A stretch of 64,000 bases of DNA from Neorhizobium sp. JUb45. Its GTDB lineage: Bacteria; Pseudomonadota; Alphaproteobacteria; Rhizobiales; Rhizobiaceae. The stretch lies in the NCBI RefSeq assembly GCF_004343585.1, contig NZ_SLYW01000011.1, positions 78,709-142,708 of the forward strand, written 5' to 3'. Of the stretch, positions 8,634 through 17,400 are shown piece by piece (within the stretch, counting starts at the first letter, position 1; the number at the start of each line of letters is the position of its first letter). The translations under genes and the position numbers were made by a program. The notes beneath the pieces are model-generated. The model saw nothing but the letters and a program-made list of their open reading frames with translations, searched no databases and was not told where the DNA came from.

Positions 8634-9751
8634 GCGCCGACCTCCACCTTCTGGCCGACCGGCGAGGGAGCACTGTCGCCGCCGATCTCATAGGTCGGAC
8701 TGCCGTTGACACCGGGTCGCCCCGGCAAAGGATTGCGGATGAGCTCGACGATCATGTTGCGGAACTCGAACATCATCGGCACGGCTTCCAGCAACAGGTT
8801 CGGCTTGCCGTTATAGGCGCGCGTCAGAAGGCCGAGGAATTCGCCATAACGGCGATTGAACGCGATCGCTGCATCGCGCAACTGCGACCCCGCCTCGATC
8901 TGCGCAACCTTGAGATTTGTCGCGATCGGATAGGCGCCATCCCAGTCGACCGTCAGCTCGGGCCCGGTCGGATGCCCCGGCTTGTCGCCTTTCTGGTAAT
9001 AGCGGCCCTTGAACAATTCCTGAAACCGGAAGAAATGCGCCAGTTCGTGGTCGTCATCGTCATAGATCGTGTCGCCCTCGCCCTCCCCCTGTTCGGTAAC
9101 CAGTTCGATGGCGTCGAGGGCGGTCTCGAGGTCGTAAACCGGAAACAGTTCACCGCCACCGGAATAATAATATTCCGAGGTGATCTGCCTTGATCGGTCA
9201 CCGGTGAAGATCGTCTTTCCAGACTGCCTCGCCTGTTCTTCCAGATCCTTGATGCCCTCGGCGATATAGGAATAGAACTCGCCGATGCTGTAAAAATGCA
9301 GGTTCTCATTGCTCGGGTGGGCCCCCAGCATCGTTCCATTCGGCACAGCCTTGCGGCGGATCAGTGCATTGCCCGCCTGCAGATTATCAGGCCGCTCGGC
9401 GGGCCGTTCGATTTTCAGAAACGTCTCCAGCGCCTGCCGGCCGAAAGCCTGGATGCCGACTTCGAAGTCGGTTTCCCCGTCCGGCAGATAGGCCGGATAA
9501 TTGGCCACGAAGCCGGCTCGGGTGAGATCCGGCTTGCCGCCGATGGCATTGAGGATATTGGCTGCAATGGTGAGATGCAGCATCTCTTCCACGACGATCA
9601 CACGCAGGATCTGTGCCGCGTCCTGATTGATGCCGGGCCGGATCGAATAGAGCGCCGTCAGATAGGGAGGAATGGTGGCATGTTCGAGCTGCATTGCCCG
9701 GTAGAGAAACTCCTTCAGTTCGGGAAGCGTTTTGATCCTGTTGTTATCCAT
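8630..9751 (-). CDS. Di-iron ferritin-like protein (VioB/RebD C-terminal type)
   Basis: The start at 9751 has GGAG 7 bases upstream; an in-frame start at 9880 overlaps the GMC gene and lacks one. The 373-residue product shows a complete ferritin-like ligand set: Glu23 in QLEHATIPPYLTAL, Glu56-Met-Leu-His59 in VVEEMLHLT, Glu158 in SIGEFYSYI, and Glu236-Leu-Ala-His239. This is the PF12902-type fold found in iminophenyl-pyruvate dimer synthases. The family probably performs O2-dependent oxidation or coupling. Its place between a GMC dehydrogenase and an FAD-SLDH-like subunit suggests action on an oxidised sugar or peroxide, but that is inference. Confidence 0.78.
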   Translation of the reverse strand: MDNNRIKTLPELKEFLYRAMQLEHATIPPYLTALYSIRPGINQDAAQILRVIVVEEMLHLTIAANILNAIGGKPDLTRAGFVANYPAYLPDGETDFEVGIQAFGRQALETFLKIERPAERPDNLQAGNALIRRKAVPNGTMLGAHPSNENLHFYSIGEFYSYIAEGIKDLEEQARQSGKTIFTGDRSRQITSEYYYSGGGELFPVYDLETALDAIELVTEQGEGEGDTIYDDDDHELAHFFRFQELFKGRYYQKGDKPGHPTGPELTVDWDGAYPIATNLKVAQIEAGSQLRDAAIAFNRRYGEFLGLLTRAYNGKPNLLLEAVPMMFEFRNMIVELIRNPLPGRPGVNGSPTYEIGGDSAPSPVGQKVEVGA

Positions 9752-9837
9752 GCTCAAGCTCCGTGAAATGGTTCTCGTGGCGGTCAGGTGGCTTTCATTC
9801 AGGCGCATGCCGCCGTGCGGCAGCAGCCGCCCGTGCT

Positions 9838-11730
9838 TCAGTGCAGGCGTTTGAGGATGTCTCGGCCGGTGCGAAAGCACATTGCCGCCAGCGTCAACGT
9901 GACATTGGCCGTGCCGATCGTCGGCATGCTTCCGCCGCCCACGAGATAGAGGTTTTCATGGTCCCAGCTACGCTGGTTCTTGTTGACCACCGAGTTGTTT
10001 TTGTTCGTCCCCATAATGTGGGTGCCGGCCAGATGATTGCCGCCACGTATGGCATAGCCCTCTCCCTCATAGGCCACATAACCGTAATCGCTGAGGTCGT
10101 ATTCCGTGTGATCCTCGGCACCGAGGCGCGCAAACACCGTGCGGGAAAAATGGCGGGCATAGGCAGCACCCCGCATGGTGTATTCCGGAACGGTGAAGGA
10201 GAGGATCGGCCGCATGTTGCCCAGTTGATCCGTATATTGCGGATCCACCGTGATGCGGTTGCTTTCGACCGGCATGACCTCCAGCATGACTGCCAGCAAC
10301 AGCTGCCGCGACACGCGATCGATCACGCCGCGCCGAAGATCCGCGCCATAAAGGTTGCGGTCGTCCACCAGTTCCATCAGGTCGGAGGTCGGGGCACCCG
10401 TTGCCCAGCCCCATCCATCGTTGTGAATATCGATGGCAAAAGCGGCCTGTTTTTCCCGGAACGGGCCATCGCGCAGATCGACGATGCCACCTGTCGAACT
10501 GGTGCCGCGCATCGTGCCGCAGATCTGCGGCATCAGCGCCCAGTTCAGGAGATAGGCATGATCCATGAGATTGCGCCCGACCAGACCGCTGGTGCTGGGC
10601 AGGCCGGAAGCCAGCATCAGACGCGCCGTCTCGATGGCACCGCCAGACAGAACGAACACTTTGCTCCTGACGGTGATCGTCTCGTGTGCCCCGGAAGAAG
10701 GATCCTTGTAAACCTTCACCTCCAGCGCTTCGACCTTGCCGCTGTCCGGATCGATCACAACCCGGGAGGCGACGGCCTGCGACAGCAATGTGACCCGTGA
10801 CGGCCCACTTTTGCCGGTATTGGTCGAGAATGCCTTGGCCAGCGTCTTGCCGGAATGATACCGCGCCTGCACGGGACAGAGCGGCACGCAATTGGTATTG
10901 CCCTGACAGCGCCCGCCCTCCTCGACCTGATGCGTATCGACGGCACCGACCGGACGGTAGCCCCTGCCACCATCATAGGCCGGATTGGGTATGCCGTTGC
11001 GCCCTTGCGGATAGGGCCTGACCTTCAACGGATAGTTTTTCCCGTAAAGCTCGACGCTGGAACCCTCGATACCCTCATTGACCTGCTGGTCCAGGTAAGA
11101 CAGCGGCAATCCGCGCATGGGAAAGACATATCCGTCGGGAAACGTCTGGCCCAGATAAGTCTGGTCCTCTACATCCGCCGACACACCAATTTCCCGCTCG
11201 GCGAAGCGATAATCCTTTTCCACCTCCTCGAAGCTCAGCGGCCAGTCGAGCCCCTGGCCGAACAGGCTGCGCGACCGGAAGTCTGATGCCAGCATGCGTG
11301 GCGTCTTTGCTTCCCAATGCATGGTGGTGCCGCCAAAGATACGGGTATAGGTCGTGTCGCTGACATAGGGGCCGGATTGCACCATATACGATGAACTGTC
11401 GGTGTCACCCGCGTGCAGCTTGCGTAATTGCGGACTGCGGGGCATGGCCGCATTTGCATTCACCGGAAATGGCGATTGATTGTCTTTCGTTGCAGCGGAA
11501 TAAAAATTCGTCAGCAGATCGTCGTATCCCGCCAGCGTGCGGTTTGCACCGGTTCCGGCTTCCAGAAGAAGGACGCGCTTGCCGGCTTCTGCGGCCTGCC
11601 TGCAAATGATCGCTCCGGATATGCCGGTTCCGACGATGACGATATCATAATCGTCGGAACCATCGACGGTCGTCGGATCGGCCCTCACGGCCGATTCAGG
11701 TGGGAACAGCACTCCAAAATCCTCCATCAT
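9838..11730 (-). CDS. GMC-family FAD oxidoreductase
   Basis: About 630 residues. Visible are the FAD dinucleotide motif GTGISGA (about 34-40), the GMC segment FGGTTMHWEAKTPRM, a Cys-rich stretch with CQGNTNCVPLCP that recalls gluconate/2-ketogluconate dehydrogenases, ETARLMLASG, and the C-terminal LYLVGGGSMPTIGTAN plus NVTLTLAA. The active-site His lies in NHLAGTHIMGTN. The family oxidises sugar or alcohol hydroxyls. The start is uncertain: the tandem ATGs at 11730/11727 follow GGGA closely, and a TTG at 11826 would add 32 residues. No Tat or Sec signal is clear. It probably works with the small FAD-SLDH-like protein encoded at 8151. Confidence 0.85.
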   Translation of the reverse strand: MMEDFGVLFPPESAVRADPTTVDGSDDYDIVIVGTGISGAIICRQAAEAGKRVLLLEAGTGANRTLAGYDDLLTNFYSAATKDNQSPFPVNANAAMPRSPQLRKLHAGDTDSSSYMVQSGPYVSDTTYTRIFGGTTMHWEAKTPRMLASDFRSRSLFGQGLDWPLSFEEVEKDYRFAEREIGVSADVEDQTYLGQTFPDGYVFPMRGLPLSYLDQQVNEGIEGSSVELYGKNYPLKVRPYPQGRNGIPNPAYDGGRGYRPVGAVDTHQVEEGGRCQGNTNCVPLCPVQARYHSGKTLAKAFSTNTGKSGPSRVTLLSQAVASRVVIDPDSGKVEALEVKVYKDPSSGAHETITVRSKVFVLSGGAIETARLMLASGLPSTSGLVGRNLMDHAYLLNWALMPQICGTMRGTSSTGGIVDLRDGPFREKQAAFAIDIHNDGWGWATGAPTSDLMELVDDRNLYGADLRRGVIDRVSRQLLLAVMLEVMPVESNRITVDPQYTDQLGNMRPILSFTVPEYTMRGAAYARHFSRTVFARLGAEDHTEYDLSDYGYVAYEGEGYAIRGGNHLAGTHIMGTNKNNSVVNKNQRSWDHENLYLVGGGSMPTIGTANVTLTLAAMCFRTGRDILKRLH

Positions 11731-11893
11731 TCCCGGATGACTGCAGCGGCAGGCCATACGGAGCCACGTTGAAACACGACCATGCCCGGCCGGCTTCCTT
11801 GCTTTGGAAACGCCACTGTTACTCAATCCGGGAGCCGGCCGTTGGTTTGTTGGTCACGAAGGAAACATAGACGCGGCAGCCAGGCCCGACCGC

Positions 11894-13336
11894 CTATGTG
11901 GCGGCAGATGCCAGACTGCGAGAGGACTTTGCTTTGGCTTTGCCCGGATCAGCCGGCTTGGCGGCCTGGGCAATACCGGAGCGGGCACGCACGGCCGACA
12001 GGAATGCCGCATAACTCCAGGTCAGATTGCGCACGCTCTTCTCGTAACCGGACGTGCCGTCGAACTGCTCGCTCAACTCGTAGTGGTCACTGTGATAGAC
12101 GATGGCACGCAGCATCGCGTCGGAGGAACTGCGGAGTGCGGAAGCAGCATCGGCAGGCGAAGTGGAGCCATCGATCGACAGCCCTGCGAAAAACGGCTTT
12201 GAAAGATCATCCAGCGGGATGGCACCCCGCGCCTCGATGGCATTGGCAAGACGGTACTGAAACTCGGCAAAATTGGCCGTGCATAGCGCCCATGGATGGC
12301 CGCCGGTCACGGGAAAAGCCACGTCACCGTCATAATGGTCACCGGGGTAACGTCCGAACAGCGGGCCAAGTCCCTTGCCGGCATCGGCACCGTTGATCGG
12401 ATAGAAGGTCGAAATCGACGGATCGGCCCACTGGCTTTTGAGAATGGCGGCGGTCGCCAGTATTTTCGTATCGGTCGGATCGATACCGCCATAACAGACC
12501 GAGCATATGATATCGATATTGGCGTCATATCCAGGCTGCGCCGCGGCGTCGAGAATGCTCACATAGAGCTGGCCGTTCCAATGCGTGGCAAGCTGAGCTT
12601 CCAGCCAGGAAATGGCATCTGCAACGCCTGCGGGAACAGAAACACCGATCGAATTGCTGGAAATTTCGCGAAAAAAGCGCAGTTGTACGGCTCTGGCGAA
12701 GAAGGAATATCCAACATATTCCTCCCACAGGTTGGCGGTCATGTTCTGGTAGACCTGCAAAAGGTAGGAAAGATTGGTTTCGATCAGTCGCTTTGCCAGC
12801 GGCTGGGTGGCGCTGTCTAGTTGATCGTAGGCGATCAGCAAGGCGATCGATTGTATGGCGGGGCCATCATTCTGTTCAGACCACGGGCGGACCTCGCCGG
12901 ACACAGTGAAACAGGCATGACCGAGCGTGACACTCGCCGAGCTTTTGGCGTTGTTCTGACAGATAGAAGCGAAACTGACATAGTCCAGGAGAGTAGGTAC
13001 CCCACCTCCGCTGACGGGAGGGAGATTTGCGAAGGCGATCTCGATAGCCGTGATAGCTCCGTCGCGCACCCAGTTGAACACGTAGTCCTGATCAACCCCC
13101 GGCGTATTGGCCGGATAGGAAGGCGCGGCAATGACACAGCCCGCTTTTGAAAACACATCAGGGCTGACAGGGTCCTCGATCACATAACCGTCACTGGTGA
13201 CGTTCCGCAACATCCGCAACAGAAAATAGCGTGACAATGCAACCAGATCTGTCTGGGCAAATGCGGGTTTCGGCGTAATCGGAGGCGCAGTCGATCCCAT
13301 CGCCTGACCAATGCCCTTGGCGTGCGTCTCTGTCAT
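11894..13336 (-). CDS. GH15 glucoamylase, fungal-like
   Basis: The start at 13336 has GGAG 6 bases upstream. The 480-residue product has the hallmark GH15 blocks: FNWVRDGA (Arg91-Asp92, substrate site), WSEQNDGPA (152-160), LWEEYVGYSFF with Glu205 at the general-acid position, and SEQFDGTSG with Glu423 at the general-base position, followed by RNLTWSYAAF. The closest pattern is the fungal glucoamylase type rather than the longer bacterial GH15 type. It would release glucose from alpha-glucans or glucosides. No signal peptide is visible, so it may act inside the cell. First gene of the minus-strand island, with about 160 bases before the GMC gene. Confidence 0.85.
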   Translation of the reverse strand: MTETHAKGIGQAMGSTAPPITPKPAFAQTDLVALSRYFLLRMLRNVTSDGYVIEDPVSPDVFSKAGCVIAAPSYPANTPGVDQDYVFNWVRDGAITAIEIAFANLPPVSGGGVPTLLDYVSFASICQNNAKSSASVTLGHACFTVSGEVRPWSEQNDGPAIQSIALLIAYDQLDSATQPLAKRLIETNLSYLLQVYQNMTANLWEEYVGYSFFARAVQLRFFREISSNSIGVSVPAGVADAISWLEAQLATHWNGQLYVSILDAAAQPGYDANIDIICSVCYGGIDPTDTKILATAAILKSQWADPSISTFYPINGADAGKGLGPLFGRYPGDHYDGDVAFPVTGGHPWALCTANFAEFQYRLANAIEARGAIPLDDLSKPFFAGLSIDGSTSPADAASALRSSSDAMLRAIVYHSDHYELSEQFDGTSGYEKSVRNLTWSYAAFLSAVRARSGIAQAAKPADPGKAKAKSSRSLASAAT

Positions 13337-13970
13337 TGCAGACTCCAAATTCTGTTGCTTCTTGCTGATCGAGAGAGGAGAAAACGCGGTTTTCCTTTGG
13401 GCCGCACGCAACGTCGGCCCCTATAGGCGGATACTGTTCACGGTGGCTTCCATGCCGACGTCGACGAACGTGACCCAGCAGCAGCAAGACTGTTGCAAAC
13501 GGCTCAAAATTCGACTCAGGCACCAACTATTGGTTGTTCTGTGCGGAGAATTTTACTCGTGCGAACGACCGACAAACTGAACTCAACGATGGAATCGGCC
13601 GAGACGGCCGTGCCCCGTCTCTTCTGGAAAAGCCCCCCACGGGTGTCTTGATCTACTTTGCTACATCTCGCCGTCAGGAACTTATACAGGTCTCCCAACC
13701 TGCTACATTACCGCCTTCAACATATACTCTAAATTGATTTAATGTAAGATAATGCAACCAAATGGAGAAAGTCAACATGTGACTGTGTATTATTTTTTCA
13801 TAAGAAACGAGCTGGTTGCCCGTCCTCCACACGGCATGATGCGCTGATCCACGAAATCAGCCGAGGAAGCCTATAAAAATCCAGGATGGGGGCCAATTGG
13901 CTGCGACGTCGTCTAAATAGCTCGCGGCGGCTTACCTTGCTTGCTTCACCGACATCGAACGCATGCCGCT
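13337..13970. other. Intergenic stretch upstream of the glucoamylase gene
   Basis: No convincing gene is seen. The part nearest 13336 should hold the promoter of the glucoamylase-led island. A hairpin with a 7-base-pair stem (GAGACGG at 13601, CCGTCTC at 13615) is present without a T-run. The segment 13725-13800 is much more AT-rich than its surroundings, as is common next to acquired DNA. Confidence 0.4.
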
Positions 13971-14070
13971 TTAACCGGATTTTGGCCGAACTGACAGCCA
14001 AACGCGGCAAGCCCGAGCAGTCGATGATCGATGGCGCCCATTTGAAAGCCCATCGTACCGCAGCCACTCT
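13971..14070 (+). pseudogene. Remnant of an IS5-family transposase
   Basis: A short in-frame stretch reads FNRILAELTAKRGKP followed by MIDGAHLKAHRTAATL, which matches the well-known central block of IS5-group (DDE) transposases. Neither the upstream N-terminal block nor the C-terminal catalytic block can be recognised in the flanking sequence, so only about 35 codons survive. The enclosing reading frame (13886-14308) loses the similarity after the block. It marks an old insertion between the sugar-oxidation island and the giant-protein locus. Confidence 0.6.
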
Positions 14071-14467
14071 GCCAGATCGGTTCATTGCTAGATGGAAACG
14101 GTTTTGGCGGCGCTGGTTTTCATCGGGCCAGTGGCGATTGGCGAAGTGCATACCCGAAGATAGGCTCGAGCCGATCGCCGCGGATCCCGAGAGAAGTGCA
14201 TCACGGCTGTTCGCCAATGATTTCGCACCACCAAAGGCGATATATTGTCATTTTCAATTCACACCATCGGCAAGAATAATTTCGCCTTTTCCCTTGTGGC
14301 TGAGCTGAACGTGTATGAAGCGCTGCGTGCCGTTATCGGGTGTCAGCCGTTCAACTGCACCGATCCTTAAACCGGGCGACATCAAAATCTGTCGGTCAAG
14401 CCGATCGACGTATTGATGTTCAGATCATCGATGCAGTTCGTTTAGCGCCTGACAGCACTCCTGAGCC
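14071..14467. other. Intergenic stretch between the IS remnant and the giant gene
   Basis: No gene is supported. This is presumably decayed insertion-sequence flank plus the 3' region of the giant gene. No clear factor-independent terminator is seen after the stop at 14468. Confidence 0.35.
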
Positions 14468-17400
14468 TCAAAGATCGAAATGGTGTGCCAGATGCGTGTC
14501 TGCCATATCGGTAATATCGCTTGGTAACGTTTCATGTCCTGCCCACAGGATATCCGGCACCTCCTGATCCACCGGATTTGACTGGGTGATATGGAGATAG
14601 TCCTCCACGTTGTCGTCGAACGTTGAGGGCGCATAATCACGCGCGAAAAAGGCGCGGTTCGCCGCATCGACATAGGTGATCGCCAATTCCGGTCCGCTGC
14701 GGTTTCCACCTGCAGCCTCGATGTAACGCGTGCCGCCGGTGCCCTCGACCTTGACCGTGATGACGTCGCCCGCCACCAGCCCGTCGGTAACAATGAGATC
14801 GTTCAGCTGGTCGGCAAGATCGATCCCCACGGTAATCTTCTGCCCGTCGGTCCAGCTTCCACCCGCCTGCCAGATATCGCGCTCCGGCAGATAGCTCCGG
14901 TTGGTCACGCCGGTGGTGATGGGCGCACCGTTCAACTGGCTTTCTACCGAGAAGGTCAACGCCGTGTTTGTCGTCGTATGAGACCTGTCGGAGATCCAGC
15001 TGATGATGGCGCTTTCGATGAATGCGCCCGATGACAGATCGATGCCGGCAGGAACGGTGAACTGGATACCGATGATACGGTTGGTTTCCAGATCGACGCT
15101 CGACGCAAACGACCCCTGCTCCAGATCGCCGCTGGCGCCGTTGACGGATGCGATGAAGGTCGAGCCTGTCGGATCGTCGGACGGATCGTTGGTCACCACC
15201 AGACCAAAGGTCCTGACCATCGACAAGCCACCGCTATCCGTCGCCGTCACAGCCACGTTTGTGGCTGCGGCCAGCTCATGATCGAGTGCGATATTGGATC
15301 TGAGCTTCAGCTGATTACCGATAATCTCGAAGCGGGAATCGTCGGTGGTGAAGATGTGGTTGTCCGCGATATTGGCATCCACGGCAGTAAGCGTGCCGAT
15401 CACCGCGCCGGCGCTATTTTCCGTGACGCTCAGCAGACCGGAAAGATTGATATCCGTCGGCGCAACGTTGGCGGCAACCACCGGGCTGCCGTTATTGACG
15501 AGATAGATGGGATCCGTGACTGCGCCGATCGGCAGACTGCCATTGTCCGGATCGATGACGGCAGCAACGAACCCAAGCTGCAACTGGTCATAATCAGGTA
15601 TGCCGGCATTGCCGTTCGGCGCGCTGCCATAATTGAAAAGGCTGGAAATATCGATCGACCCGCCAGCCGGGATGACGATGTCGACCGTCTGGAAATCGGC
15701 AGCATTGCTGGCTGCGAAATCATGTGCCGCCAGTCGCTGCGCCACCAAAGCATCCACGGTGATCGACCCGTTCGCCAAAAGCTTGGACGAATTCACGGGA
15801 TCGAAGCCACGTGTCATGATCACCCTGACCGTTTCTCCGACAGGACCGGAAACGATGACCTGAGGCAGCGTTCCCCCGTAGGTTCCGTTTTCACCGTCCT
15901 CGTAACCGTTGACGCTCAGGTGAGCGATCGGCAACGGTCCCTGTTGCTGGGTGATCAGCGCCTGAGCGCCCGCCTGGCTGCCGTCCCCCATCAACTGGCC
16001 GGTTGCCATCGTTCCGTCGGAGAACATGATCGTGACGCGCGCGCCGATCAGTTCGGCACCGGAGACCCCACCGACATCCCAGCCCGGGACGGAGGTTCCA
16101 TCAACGGTGCTCTTCAGCAGGCCGGCAATGGAATTCGGATCCATATCGCCGCTGAAACCCATGCTTTCGCCGATCTGGAAGCCGTTCTGGTTGCCGGAGA
16201 ACTTGAGAAGAAGCCCCCGGAAGCCGCCGCCCGCTCCCTTGGCCGAATCCGAATAGACATTGTTGTAAAGAGGATCCGGCAGTCCAGGATCACGCGCCGC
16301 ATAGAAGAAATGCTGGTAGGTGCTGGGAAGAATGGCTCCGGTTGCCTGGTTGGTCTGAAAGGCGAAATCCTTGGTGATCTGGTCGCCGCCTGAACCATCG
16401 GCGTCGAACACGCTGTCGCTGTAGAGTGCCGAGCGCACGTCGAGGAACACTCCGGCGATTTTTTTGTCGCCAACATTCTGCAGCATGAACGAATTGCCGC
16501 CGTAGTTGGACGTCTGCACATTGGTGCCGCCCGCAAGGATCTTCAAAACAGCAGCACCACTAGCCGTGCCTGAATAGACATCGGTTTTGACGATATCCGT
16601 TTGCGTCGACAGGATGCTGGCCGCATCTGGCTGCGGCGGGGCCTGATATCCGCCTTCGATGATCTTGAAGTCGTCCGCCGACCACGTGAACGCATCTCCG
16701 CCGAAATGCGTCGAAGTGACCCCGACACCCACGGCCGTGCCGCCATCGCGTAACGCTGCCGACAGCGCCGGATCGAGTGTCAAGGTACCGACCGTTGTCG
16801 GGCCACCTCCGGGGATCACGTTGCCGGCCGTATCGAGAAGCGTAATCGTCGCTGTGGCGGTTGATGTCGTGCCCTGCGTGGTGACGGCGAGTTGCAATTT
16901 GGCGGACGCGAAATCCGCCAGAACATGACCGTTTGCGAAGGCCGGTTTCAGTGCGAGACCGGAATTTTGCGAAAATTCGATATTCGCACCCGGCGAACCG
17001 AAAACGAATTTTACGAAGGCATCGCTATGCAGGCTGACTTGCAAACCGAGCTGTTCGTAATTGTTGGGTACTTCACCGGTGTTGAAATACGGATTGTCGA
17101 ACTGTGCCTCGACGGTGAAGGACGCGTTGCGGATGCCGACCTGATAGCCGTTCTGCGGCGTATTGGCCGAGCCCGTATCACCATTGGTGGTGGTGACATG
17201 TAATTTGCCGCCGGACACTACGCCGGAGCCTGTATCCTCCGCCTTGAAAGCGGGGTTACTGCTTGCCATCACTCCCGTGAAACCGCTCTGGTAAGGCGTG
17301 CCGGCGACGTTGAAATCAAGCAACAGGCTGGCACCCGCGGCAAGCGTGACGCCGTGGCCATCGTCATCACTGTCATAGGCCAGCATGTCATCGCCATTCA

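Noticed and set aside
11731..11826. TTG start at 11826 for the GMC oxidoreductase
   Set aside because: The extra 32 residues do not resemble the family, and no ribosome site precedes the TTG.
13798..14217. A minus-strand frame of 139 codons across the IS5 remnant
   Set aside because: It is antisense to the recognisable transposase block and shows no similarity of its own.
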